DNA of 64,000 bases, taken from the NCBI GenBank assembly GCA_033297075.1, contig MU858048.1:186001-250000 (forward strand), given 5' to 3'. Under the pieces are notes generated by a model, which saw only the letters and a program-made list of their open reading frames with translations, had not been told where the DNA came from and did no database searches. Source of the stretch: Rhypophila decipiens. Taxonomy: Eukaryota; Ascomycota; Sordariomycetes; Sordariales; Naviculisporaceae. Below are positions 44,262-57,700 of the stretch, in pieces (the first letter of the stretch is position 1; each line of letters begins with the position of its first letter). The position numbers and the translations under genes are program-made.

Positions 44262-45584
44262 CGCGCGAGGCAGTGCCTGTACCGTCGTCGGAGGTAGCTG
44301 TGGTAAACAGAATGTGCACGCTGGGAATTAAAATCAAAGATAGAAACGGCGAGCCATCCAAGCGCGATTTCAATTGCCCTTGAGCAGGCACGTGTGCAGG
44401 AGAGAGTGGGTGGCCAGTTGATGTTTTGTTTTTGCTTTGTTGCCTTTGAATGCGACAGAGCATTCAGCCGTGGCAATGGGGTTGAAAATAGAATCGCGAT
44501 TGTTGGAAGTGAAAGAGACAAAAAGAACGAAGGAGCCGTGCGAGGCGCAGGTTTTCTGGCCGGGTGCGCGGAGGTGTGATTGGGAATAAGAGGCAACCTA
44601 TTCAAGATGACCACCTAGGAAACGAATTGGTTGATATTGATCGCAAAGTGATTGATGTTGCGACACGGGCCAATGTTTTGGGTTCCTAGAAACATCAACA
44701 CTGCGACGTAGCCGTCGGAACCCCACATGCTCCTGCTGCAGCGGTATGATAGGTAGCCCTGTGCTCCAGGCAGTTCGGCCTTTGTGTACGGGTTAAATGG
44801 TTCCAGCATGATGGAGACTGCGCCTTCCTTTTATTACCGCATTCAGCACGGCTACTGTGAGGTACATACAGTATTGTACTGGAATAATAGCCGTGCACAA
44901 CTTCCATCCGTTCCTGAACCCGCCTCCGCCTTTTCTGCCTACCCCGAGCCCCGGAGGGCCGGAGCACCTTGCTGGCCCTGCTGTGACCGGTGGTTTTTAA
45001 AGTTAAGATGGAACGGAAGAAACCGAAGCCACTTAAAATGTTTCCAGGTACCCACCGGACAGCAGTAAAACCCCAGGTACCAGGTTCACCTAGATAACTG
45101 AGGTGCGACCTCGACTCAGGCAATTGAGTTTGATAGGTCAAGAGCTGATTTGATTCTTATCCTGCCATCTCTTCTCTCATTTCGGCCAAGGACCGATGTC
45201 CCACAAATTTTGTTAGAAATTTTAAAAGGTAAAGATAAACAGGATCCTGAAGGACGATATGGTCAAGATGCATGCCGAGGGGTCAGATGGCGGCCCCTCC
45301 CCTGGTGTTCAGCGTGCCACTACCGCAAACGATAAGGATTGCAGGTCGAGTGGCGGCGGGGTGAGGGAGGGAGCTCCCTTCACCTCCTCAGAAGTCGAGA
45401 CTCAGAACATCTTATTCCACACTTGCAGTAGATTTCTGATCCTCACAAAAAATTTCAAGTCTTCTACAAACCATACACATCCAAGTATTCTGAGGCTGAA
45501 CCAAAACGGTATTCTAGTGAAATACTGTCCTGTCAACCTCCCACTCCCACCTAAATCACCCCGCCTTCTCACTCCTCACTTACA
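44262..45584. other. intergenic, divergent promoters
   Basis: Shared upstream space of WAPL (-) and the UPRT gene (+). No gene is seen. The frame at 45259-45705 ends inside the UPRT exon region and is a shadow. Confidence 0.5.
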
Positions 45585-46500
<916 letters not shown>

Positions 46501-46854
46501 ACGGCAACATGTTTCAGTGCTTGGTGTAAACGCATGGAACCAAAATACCCTATTTACTGCTATATCTGCTTTCTAAAGGGGGGAGGAAGATTGGTCCATC
46601 CTTCTTGATGTCTTTTAGCTATGCGCTGAGATATCAAGATATGGCGCAGAATAGCAGAGCGTTGCATATCAGGCGGGCAGGCGAATAGCCTTCAACCGCC
46701 AATTTGGCCCTTCGACCTTGGCATCAGGTCTCCCCTAGCTTATCTGCTCAACAAAGAAAAAAAAACATATTGAGCCCCTCCAAAGATACCCTCGTCGCCT
46801 GGAGTGGTACAAAAGTCCCGTGTGTGTGTGTACGTCCGTCATTTAGGCTGGGAA
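46501..46854. other. intergenic, convergent 3' ends
   Basis: Untranslated tails of the UPRT (+) and Elf1 (-) genes. No gene is seen. Confidence 0.55.
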
Positions 46855-47507
46855 TTAGTATTCCTCGTCGTCATCATCATCTATAACCTCCTCCCTGCCG
46901 TACCCTCCTCCAACTTCCTCATCGTCCTCATCGTATTCGTCCACCTCTTTCCGACTCGAAGATCCCCCTGGCCTCGAGCTACTTAATCGGCTACCGCCAC
47001 CGGGGACTTGACTTGCATTTTTCTGTTCTTGCGCGACGGCATCTGCTGCGTCGACCCATTCACTGTAAACATCCACCGCCGCGGAGAGGTCTGTAAAGAA
47101 TATGGTGTTAGCTTTTGAGGTGTCCTCCTCGTCCTTGACCAATTGGTTGGATAGAACCCACAGTTGATTCCGCATTGGAATTTCTGGCCGCAAATCTTGC
47201 ATTGGAGCGTGCCGACACCTGCTTTCTTGTCTAATTTGACGCTGACGGATTTCTCGTGGTTGCAGAATAGACATGTGAATATTGATGGGAGAGGGTCGTT
47301 CTGCAAGACGATGATGTGTTAGCCTTGTGGTTCTGGTCGATACATGGCTGGTAGCCGGCGCGAACGAGGCTGTCGACTGGGATTTCGAAATGCGCATTCG
47401 ATGCGATCAGATGGAAAGACAAGGTCGGCTGGGTGTTGTGGTAATCCGCATATACATACCCTCTTGGGGCCCTGAGGCTTTCTCGAACTCTTTTTGCGCT
47501 TGCCCAT
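46855..47507 (-). CDS. ELF1: transcription elongation factor Elf1
   Basis: A small zinc-ribbon protein that travels with RNA polymerase II and helps it pass nucleosomes. Three exons on the minus strand, 47507-47460, 47300-47162 and 47090-46855, give 140 residues. The start [16 protein letters not shown] is the invariant basic tail, and intron 1 follows it exactly in phase 0. The ribbon has CLFC (residues ~26-29) and CKIC (~50-53). The [19 protein letters not shown] segment spans intron 2. The acidic C-terminal tail (long Asp/Glu runs) is longer than in animal ELOF1, as in many fungi. It separates FUR1 from URC1. Confidence 0.95.
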
Positions 47508-49264
47508 TTTCTAGATGGGTTGTTTATTGGGGTATTGCTCTGTGTGTAGGGGGCAAATAAGATGCCTGGAAGTGTTTGCGATGGCCTCGTCAAGAGTTTT
47601 GTTGGATTGGAAGGGGAGCTCGAGGTTTTGAATCGCAAGGCTTGCACTCTCGGGGAAAGCTGTGGACCGGTAGGCGAGCGCAAAGATCGCTGGGCTTGGT
47701 ATTAAGTTTGTACGGCTCCTGAATTTAAATCTCAAAAGGAGCACGAGTTTAGGCACGCTGTTCGCGTGATTCACAATTTGGTTTGAACTTTGAGGATGGA
47801 TTGATCAATGATAGTATGTACGGTTACTTTTAGAGGTGAAGCGCCCCACCAAACAAGTCTTTTTGCATTCACGCTTCAGCGTGTTGGTGAGGCGTCACAC
47901 CGTGCAAGACGTAGCTTGTGGCCCGTGCGCTGTGTTCCGCGAGATGTGACAGCTGGATGGAACCTTCCGCCTTGCACTAAAAACCAGTGCCAAGATTGGT
48001 GAATCCAGCTGGTGCCGGTTTGCCCTGCGGAATCCGAACTCCAACTCAACACCTGAAGCCGCACTGAAAGGAGGCTTTGCGACGCTGTAAGTGGAGATCT
48101 TGGCGAGGTGTCATTCCCCAGATATCGTGCAGTGCCCCTCTGCCCCTCTGCTTCTTAATCCGGATCTGGTGTAATCAACTGACCGCTATCATTCAAACTT
48201 TACCTAATTATCAGCGATGGATCATGGGCTGGTCCAGCTGTCCTCCATCCCAGCACTTTCCGGGGTGACTGATACAATCCATCTCTTCACCGATCCGCTC
48301 CGATCTTGATGGAACAGTGCCCAACAAATAATACACCAGAACGTGGACCTCTCCCCGGCTGCAGGAACCGCACTCTTTCCCCAAAAGGCTACCAAATCCC
48401 GACTATCAACGGTGAGCTACAGCTTCGGATAGCGATAGGGACACGGAAGGCGCATCCGAGTGCGATTGCCCCGCTGCCGGGGCGTTTAAGTGGTGGGGTT
48501 GACGGCGTTGAGGGGTGCCGTGATTGGGCAGGAGGGGCTTCTTTCTCCAACTCAATGAACTCGTGCTGTTCCCAACTTCCCGGACCCCTTTACGGACGAG
48601 CATTTGATATGTCCTACAAACACACCTTGGACCCGCCATTGTCCATCCCTGTTTATCGGTCACCTGGTCTGTTCCTTATTCCCTATTGCTTCCGACCGCC
48701 GGTTCGGTGATACAGAGGAGCGTGAGGAAGGGAAAGAGAGAGCTAGAATTGGCTGGCCCAACAAAAACCAAGCCGGTTTGATCACTGTTTTCGGTTTCCT
48801 TCTTGTCTTGTGCTTATCAACGGTTTATTACGTATCCTGCTTGGTTCCTCCCCTTGGCTGGGAGTTATACAATCCCATTGATCCTTTTCCGTACTTCTAA
48901 TCCTTTGCTTCTTTTCTCTTTCACAAGCATTGCTGCTGCTTTGTCCTTCTGTTCACTCAAGCTCCAAGAAAGTACAATCATCCAGACTCAGTGGAAAATA
49001 ATATCATCTAGCTGACCCAGCTACCTCCCTACTTGGCTTGCTAGCTGCAAATCGTCGCGGTCCACGTGTCTACCTAACTTTCCTATCTCTTGTCCAAGCA
49101 AACAGTGCTGGTCCGCTTCTATCTAGCGGTCTGGTTTGTGTAAGGACAGCGCATCCGCCCTTTGAACATTCCTCGTGCTACAGTCTCCTCCCTTTTCTCT
49201 TTCTCTGCTTCGCATTCACGCTCCTCAACTCGATTCTTCCAAATCGCCAATACGAAAACCCACC
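47508..49264. other. intergenic, divergent promoters of ELF1 and URC1
   Basis: No gene is recognised. The last ~200 bases are strongly CT-rich and probably form the URC1 leader. Frames such as 48306-48710 look like chance. Confidence 0.45.
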
Positions 49265-51707
49265 ATGACAGTTACAGGTATGGACGAGGTACGGGATGCC
49301 CTGAAATCCATTGCGCAGAGCCAGACCCAGCTGCTGTCAGCCTTCGAGTCCGTATCACAACGTGTCAGCGAGCTCGAGAAGGGGCGCGGAGCCACCGGCC
49401 CCTCGCGGCCCACGAACGGGACAAGCCGCGTGGATAGCGACGACGTCCTTGATCCCTCCCCAACACCTCTCCATGCTGGCTATACCACCGACCCGTCCTT
49501 GGTGTCGGCCGAGGCCGGGACTCAGCAAGCGTCCAAGTCGGCGGCGGCCATTGGCAAACTAGAGTTCCCCTCCCGGGTCATTCTTACCACCTACCCAAAG
49601 CAGATCGGTATCAACCCCTTCCCAATGGAATGGGGACATGCGGATCCTGTGAAGAGAGGGCCCGTGGTGGTCTCGAGGAACACGTCTACCATCCGCAGAA
49701 GAAATGCCATTGGCGCTCACAGCGGCTCGTATTCCATATATTATGCGTTGGCGGTGGCTAGTAGGGAACTGCCGCTCGACCACAAACCCGATTTCACCAA
49801 TACGGAACCGGCGGTCAACATCGGGCCCTTCCCGCAATGGGGTGACAAGAAGAAGATCGTGGCCATGGACCCTTGGGGGCACCAGGTCCCATGGCTGTTT
49901 AAGGACGTTATGGAGAACGAGAACGGTAAGCACACTAGGCTAATAATCATGGCTATGTCAATTTGAGAGGAAGACGGATTAGCTGATGTTCATATACTAC
50001 TTGATAGTGGATCTCCGGCCGACAATTGCCATCACCAAGGCTCACATGAAGCTTCCCGAGTTGGAAGAGAGCGTCCGAAGTGGAAGACTCGTACCTGATG
50101 GCAAGGTCTGCATAAATTCACAGGGCGAGCTAGCCGTCACCAAGGTCGCCGTCGAGCCGGTCTGGTACCTACCCGGGGTTGCGGAGCGGTTCGGCATCGA
50201 CGAGGGCACACTGAGGAGATCCCTCTTTGAGTTCACGGGCGGCATGTATCCTGAACTAATTACCCGCGCTGATATCAAAGTATTTTTGCCGCCGATTGGT
50301 GGTTTAACGGTGTACATCTTTGGCGACCCGGCAAAGATGTCTGACTCTTCAAAGCGACTTGCATTGCGCATTCACGACGAGTGCAATGGCAGTGATGTCT
50401 TTGGATCTGATATCTGCACCTGCCGGCCATACCTCATCTTCGGCATCGAGGAGGCCGTCAAGGAAGCGCAGAATGGCGGTTGCGGCGTGGTGATCTACTT
50501 CCGGAAAGAGGGAAGAGCCCTTGGCGAAGTTACAAAGGTTGGTCGACAAAACTGCTAGAGCGTCCAGTCAGAAACCTATTTGATATGCTAACTTCATGTG
50601 TTAGTACCGTATGTGTCTCTTGCTTCCCCGCTGACGAATGCTCTGGGTTGCCAGAACATAGAGAAGATTATTATCCACCCCAGCTCCTGCTCTCCTTACT
50701 CCTCGTTCGGATAATCGCGGAATGGTAGTCTAACGAATCACGCACGCAGTCGTCTACAACGCCCGGAAACGCGGAGAAGACCGCGCCTCGGACTATTTCA
50801 AACGGACCGAAAACATCGCCGGCGTCAAGGACATGCGGTTCCAGGCGTTGATGCCCGATATCTTACACTGGCTCGGTATCACCAAGATTGATAGGATGCT
50901 GAGCATGAGCAAGTGAGTCTTCTTCCTGCTGTCCTGTCGTCGCTGATGTCATCGTGTCACTACATGGCATACAACACAGCCACAGAGACATAATTCAGAC
51001 CCTGTGCTCTGCTCCTCGGTACCTTTGTGTTGTACAATCTTCGATCTAACGCATATACCACTGTCTCTAGTATGAAACACGACGCGATTGTGGGTCAAGG
51101 GTGAGCTTAATTCTTTTCTTAATATATTCTCCGTCAGCTTATCTTGCTGTGTGCTTCGGCTGTCGTGGTACCGGGAGCCCGTAGGGTCGGGACAATTCGG
51201 TTCGGCGCCAGTGACGTGAGGGAATACGGGAGCACAACAGTTCAAGTCCTTTTGTCTATTGTGTTCAAGACCTTTTGTGTGTGATGATATTTTAACCTTT
51301 TTTAATTTTGTTGTCTCTAGTATCCCGATTCATGAGCGTGTCGAACTCCCCGAGGATCTGATCCCTGCCGATTCGAGGGTCGAAATCGATGCTAAGATCA
51401 CGGCTGGTATGTTGTATCCCCACGCGCCAGGCATTGAGACATGGCGCGCGGTGCTGGTGAGATGTTCGAGAAAGCTAACCACCGAATCCTATAGGATATT
51501 TCACGACGGGTCACCGGATGACAGATGACGAGCTGAAGGCTGTACAGGGCCGGATATGGGAGGAGTAAGTCATGCGCCGGATCTTTTCTATCCCTCCGTT
51601 TTTTCTTCTCTTCTGCTTTTCTTGTCCCACGCGTTGCGTGGGCGAGCGAATCGAAGCGTGCAGGGCTGACGACATGCGTTTTAACTTGTCTTAGTCTCGA
51701 CCATTAA
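49265..51707 (+). CDS. URC1: GTP cyclohydrolase II-like uracil-catabolism protein Urc1
   Basis: Urc1 is the GTP-cyclohydrolase-II homologue needed for uracil degradation in yeasts such as Lachancea. It is distinct from the riboflavin enzyme Rib1. Eight exons, 49265-49925, 50008-50537, 50605-50608, 50750-50912, 51071-51100, 51321-51406, 51495-51564 and 51695-51707, give 518 residues. The third exon is 4 nt (TACC). It restores the conserved EVTK-YLVYNARKR join. The N-terminal ~90 residues start with a helical segment and a low-complexity linker. The long middle (about 90-320) is typical of Urc1 and absent from Rib1. The zinc-binding region ECNGSDVFGSDICTC keeps the three cysteines of GTP cyclohydrolase II. 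The start at 49265 has a CACCATGAC context. An in-frame ATG at 49175 is less likely. The tail ends RIWEDLDH, encoded by a 13-base last exon. Confidence 0.88.
50605..50608 (+). other. URC1: 4-nt microexon of URC1
   Basis: TACC lies between an acceptor (TGTGTTAG) and a donor (GTATGT). With flanking exons 50537 and 50750 it yields the codons for Tyr-Leu required by the family. Skipping it shifts the frame. Confidence 0.75.
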
Positions 51708-54700
51708 AGCGTGATTGGAACCTTGTTCCTATTCGGATTCGAGTGTTCTCGGAGATGGAGATGGGGTCTTGGGGGCTGGTTGACTTGTTGCCGTGGATGG
51801 AGGAGTACCTTCCAGAGCAAAAGGTTGGAGTGGGCTGGACTATGTATGGACCTGAGGAAGCAGCCTGTTGTGTCTCCATCCCCTACCTACACTGTATGTG
51901 CCTTCCTTGGGTGGACGGCTGTGGCTGTGGAGTCTTGTGGTCTGCACCTTCCACCTATCCCGTGATATAGAGGTTCGGCTCTGCTGCAGGTTGACGGTTT
52001 GGGGTTTGGGGTTATAGACTGGGCCAAGTACAGTACACTACATATGATATTGGCCAGGAGAGCCGCAGCTGCCTATACCTTGGGGGTTGGTTAGACTTCC
52101 CCCCAATCTGCAATGTTCTTGTTGCCGCTCTGATTTTCCCAATCCGTTTGGAGGAGTGTGTTGTCGTCGTTGCCCAACAGGCCCAATGTTCTCGATATCC
52201 CCCGACGGGCAACCCCGTTCTGGAGTCTCAACTGTCGGTATGGCCCGGCAATTATCGGTTGTGAGGTCCATGATCCTAACGCAGGTGTTGTTGTCTCTGC
52301 TTTCTTGAGACCAGATACATGAAGTGGCAAAAAACGCAATTGGATGTATTGCTTAGCGTTAAGCTCAGTTCTTTCTGTGCCTGGCTGATCTTCTCTTGTC
52401 TCCTTTTCCTTTTACATGTATTTTTTACTCTTTTGTCGTTCGTCGGTGAGTTGGTTACTTCTTCTTCCTTTGGCATGGGATGTCAACGATCCCCCCACAC
52501 GGGGGGTTCGGAGTCGTCAAGAAAGGGGGTTTCCTTCAACGGTCAATCGAGCTTTTATTCTGATTGGCAGATTTTGGATATATGTGAAGTGACGTGTTTG
52601 TCGAGCGTTTGTTTCTTCGTGGCTGGAGACCAGGGAAGCGGTCAATTCACCAGCCAGCCAGGGGAACAGAAATTCGTTCAAGTCACGCGCTGCTCATTTT
52701 TCCATACCGCAAAGAATTGTTCAGAACAGGCTAACATGTTTATGAACAAGAGATGCGGCTTTTCGGTCACTGGTTGGTTTTCTGGTTCGATGAACTAACT
52801 GTATGTTTGAATTGTCGATCCATCCCTTCCTTGACTTACACGGCCATCCTGACATCCCACACTTCCCCACAGAATTGAACAAGTCGTCGCTCGGTTAAAG
52901 TTGGAAGTTCCCGTCTCTGAGGAGGCTATTCCCTAGCCCAAGCAGAAAACATCAACAATCCGCCGACGTCCCCAACTTTTTTCTTTCTTTCTAGTCTTGA
53001 TTTTGGGGGGGACTTGGGCTGCCTTGGCGTCCGGGTACCTGAGTTTGGCGAAGTTTTTCTTGCTCAGGTGACCAACTTTCCACTTGGTTACTGGTAGCTA
53101 GCTGCACGATGATGATCTATCCGGTACCGGTTGCGTGTATAAAGTACCTACACCGGTACTTGGACCGGGGAAGAAGACGAATTTGGAAATGGCTCTTGCT
53201 CCTTGACTTCCGTTTTGGGCATTTATTGTCATGAAATGAAACGGGTTTGTATGTACCTGACTACTCAACCGGGGTGTGTAGGGTACCTACCTAGCTGACT
53301 TGTCTCTCGGAACATGCAGTGACTAGTCCTTGAGTCAAGAACAGTCCTCACCATGTTGCTGTGGCGGAGGACCGTTCGTTGGGGGGTTTGATTGATCGAA
53401 CCAGTTATCCGTAAGTACTGAGAGGCAGAACATTTTCACTCGTGGGATCGTGGGATGTCAAGAGACCAAAGTGTGGGAGTCAGGCTCGGGAGTTGAACAA
53501 GGGGGCGTTGAAGTCTCTGAAAGCTAGCTCAACCTCAAACTCACAACCAACATCCCACTCTGAGTGAGAAGTTCCGAAGCAAGTTGTGTATGTGAGTGAT
53601 GAGTGAGCTGACATCATGTTCGGCATCCTCTCCCACTTTCCCCGCGCTTTCGCTGTGCCTGCACTCGCCTTTACAACCTAAAGAGGGAATAAAAGGCAGA
53701 GAAAACGCATTACTGGCTTGTAATTCGCTGAAAAATTAAAGAGCAACGAAAACGTGGGATAACGACGTATCGAGGTTGGCTGGTTTCCATTGCTGCCGTT
53801 GAAGACGACCTACATGTTCTTGTGAGCTAGCAATTTCAGCCCACTCAGACTCCCACTCCCACGCGGGCTTTTGTACGACGAGAGAAGAACTGAGAATAAC
53901 CCAGTGGTGGCAAGTAGTAATAACCTTCTTGTGGTTTAGACTCCTTATCTGGGTTGTTTGTTACTTTGTTGAGCTACTGCTGATATGGGCGGGTTATACG
54001 CTGCTTACGTATCCGTACCTCTGTATCAAATTACATGGTCCACCGACTTACACCAATGATGGCTTCATGTTTCGATGACAGTCTCCAACGGTATTCTATA
54101 ACGTACCGAGTAATAGACCCGAGATACTTGGTGCCTGAATATCTGCCTGACTGAACACCTCGGGTGCTCACGAGGATGATATTGAATCGAGATCTGTCTC
54201 ATGATATCCGGAGGTTAAGTCTAGACCTACATCGAGCGCGGAGTATATACTGTGCCTCGGCCTGTGAACAGACAAAATAACAGGGGCTATTATACGAAGT
54301 GAATCCCGAGAGACGAGTGATGGAAATTGTCGGAAATATAAAAAGAAAAGGGTCTAATACATACAGAACATTGTGCTGCTCTGCTTGAGACGGTGATGAC
54401 TTCACCAGCATTGATGTCATTCAGCTAGGCAGGGAACAAGATGTCTTGGATATTATGCTGTTGTCGTTCTCTCACCTTCTAGAAGATTATATAATTCTCA
54501 CAGAATGTCTTGCTTCTCTTGGACTGTCACCATGGCTAAGACATAGATATATCATACCTCGTACAAGATGTCTCTAAACCAAAATATGTCTATCGAGCTG
54601 GTGCACGTGAGCAATGAATAAGCGATTGTCCGGTGTCGGTCCTTATTAACCCCCGACGACCGACAAGAGTCGATAGCCTTATGAGAAAGGGAGTGACAGA

Positions 54701-57700
54701 TGAATTGTATAACCAAGAGATAAATCGCGCAGGTGCTCTGGTTCATGACAAAGCAAAAGATTCGGAAAATATTGATAGGACTATGCTATTTTGTTCTTAC
54801 TTTGTTGATGGTAGAATGTGAGACATTGGTCCTTTTCTGGGTTACCGATATGCCCTTACTTTGTTCAACTGCGGATATAGACGGGCAGTTTGTGAGATGG
54901 AACACATACACACACAGATACGACGATATTGACAGCTTGAGCTTGGGTCAGGGTGTGGGGAGAAACACTAACCAGCTAGCATTATCGTTATCGACTTGCT
55001 GTGTAAGTGTATCTCTATCCTCTGTTGATGAGTTGAAGATGGAGCGAGATGTAGTGTAGTACACCAAAGGGCCTAGATGTTCAGGGTGACCTTCTCAGTC
55101 ATGGAGCAAAGATAATCCGTCCGAATGCTGAAGCGAAAGAGCAGCCGAGAAGAACGGGTCAACGTCGGGTCAACATCTTGTGTGTCTTGTGTGGATCTTG
55201 CTTGGCCAGACGAGACTAACCGCTGGCGCCGAAACAAAACCCGCAGCTCCAAGTGTGTTGTTTTGAACGTCCAATGTGTGAGAGCTTTAGTTGATAGCTG
55301 CCCAACCAAATCGCCTAATTGAGGAACTAAAAGGAGGGGAAAATACCGACAGCTCTGAGCTGGCAACGGTGCCGGTAATTAATTGGGCAATTGTTGATGG
55401 ATGGATGAGTGAGATCTTACATGATCATTCATTGCCGTACGTTGTTAGTTTTATCTTGCGGTCTTTCTGCAGACTGAACACCAATTCTTGATCTCTTCTG
55501 CTGGTGATGATTCCCTAGCCGAGATGCTTGGCTTGGCTTCTTATTGGGAACGGGTGTATCTCGATGCGGTTTGGTCTGTCAGTTGTCAAGATTTTCCCTG
55601 ATATGCCGTGATCGGGAAGTGAGCCAAGGGACCACCAAGATATCGAAATTCCCATCTTCTCTTCATGTGCTATTCTTGCATCAAAATTGCCAAGCATGCG
55701 GGTTCCCCCTTCAAGATCTTGATGAGAAGATGGATGGTGACATTTGGGTGTGAAGGCTCAATTCGGAAATTCGAGTGGTAACGGTAGTCGTAATGCGGTA
55801 CGTATTGATACGGATCGGGAAATCTCCATGGCGGGGGCTGGGCTGGCGGGTGAAACGGAAATCGGATGGTGTTTCCTTTCTTCTCAGTTTTCCTCTTTCC
55901 TTCTGCCTTTTCCCTCCGCCCTTCTTCCGCTTCTTCCATATTTATTCTTCCCCACATCGGTGTATGCACGTTCGCATTGGCTCCGTGTGCTCCGCTTGCC
56001 TTGTGTGTGGAGCGTTCCGTACCAGTGTATGTGTATTCTGTAGTGTACGTGTACTGAACTACTGATTAATTCCCTGGCTGGAACCGTAAACAGCTCCTCA
56101 ATAATCGATCACCATAGTTGGTCCCTATGTGGTTGCGTTGCAGGTGCAAGTGTAAGCTCCCTACCTGGCCCTATCAAAAGATAAAGTAATCAGCAACTCG
56201 CAGAATCGGGAAAACGGGACGGCCGTTATGGCAACACATGACTGCTCTGTAGCTCGCTCGCGCCGTCCCGTAGCCGTAGGGCAAGTGTCCTGTGCAGCAT
56301 CTCGTCTCAGGGGTGACGATGGCCGTTGTTCTCCGCTCGTTTACACCTTGTAAACTGCTCACCGAGTATCCTATAACATCCAGTTCTATAGGCGGTGAGT
56401 ATACCGAGCTGTTAGCTCATGATATCACTCCCGTCCGTGACGAGGCTAGAATTTCAAGATCGAACGTTCGTCAAACAATGCCGGACAGGGGTTGTTGACA
56501 GGGCAAGGACTGCCCCTGTCAAGCATGACGAACCTCAGCTCCTTCCTTCTCGAACCTCTTTCTTGGTAAAACATCAGCAATGATGTAATTCTCTCTACGG
56601 ACAGGCATGTCTTATTCCCCTTGTGTAAGAGAAGGAAAAAGAAAAGAAGCGAAGCCAAGGAGAAAAAGGAGAATACAAGAGAGTAAAACATGATGCTGTT
56701 TTCACTTGATTGTCTCTGATGCCGGTCTCAAAATCCCAGTCTCAAAATTCTCTATCAATCGAGGGTTTCCTGGTTGGTAAAATCGGAGGTTTTTTTCCAA
56801 ATCAGGGAGCTCTCTCCTAGGTAGCTTTGGTCATACACGACATTCTGAAGGACGTTGGGCACGAGACACACAACAAAGATAAACAGCTTCACAGAGATGG
56901 GGTTGCGTCTCCTTGTGAGATAAATATCACAACCTCAAAAACAATACACAAGGGAAACGGAGCCCTCTCAAGGCAAGTGGAACGTAGACCTACGTTATGT
57001 CGAGCTCTAGGGAACTGCCGTCCCGTCTGTCTGTCCAACTGTTTAACCCTATCACTATCTCCTCAAGTTGTGAGAGTTGCCTTACAGTGATAGGTAGGGC
57101 AGAGAATAAAATCCAATTGGACTACTTGAAGTTGTTGATAATGATGAATCATGGAAAGAAATACTAAGACGGTACCGTACCGCCAAGCTCGGATGAGAGC
57201 TCTCACGATCACGAGCAACAAATGAACAATCCCACATCCGAATTGAATTGAATTGAACTGTTCAATCAACTGATACTAAGTATGTAGGTGAGGTAGCTAT
57301 CCCCCACCCACTCACCAGCAGCAGCAAAAATCTGACAACTGAGAGGGAACCGAGGTCGTCGTACCTGGTTGGCCGTTGAAAGGTGGTGTGGTACAAACAG
57401 TACTTGGCCTCAACTCTACAGTGTGTATATCGTAGGCCGAGGAGAGCTCGCCCATATCTTCCAAGCGAGAGAGGCACGACACGAGGAGGAAACGTGACGG
57501 GAATCTTTTCGGTGATAAGTGAATGTCTCTGCTAATAATAATAATAAGTTTCACCAGAGTCTGGAGCTGACCGTACACTACGCAAGTGCGAGATGGAATC
57601 TCGATCTCTCGGACGATTTTTGTTGTTTGTGGCTTCAGGATTCAACTTTATTTCTCCTTCTTACCTCGTATCCTTAGATATCTTTACCAGCATTGACCTT

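Noticed and set aside
49175..49264. An upstream in-frame start for URC1
   Set aside because: The extra 30 residues fall in the CT-rich leader, and the ATG at 49265 has a much better context.
52319..52798. A 159-codon frame after URC1
   Set aside because: Composition and lack of family-like sequence suggest chance in AT/GC-balanced DNA.
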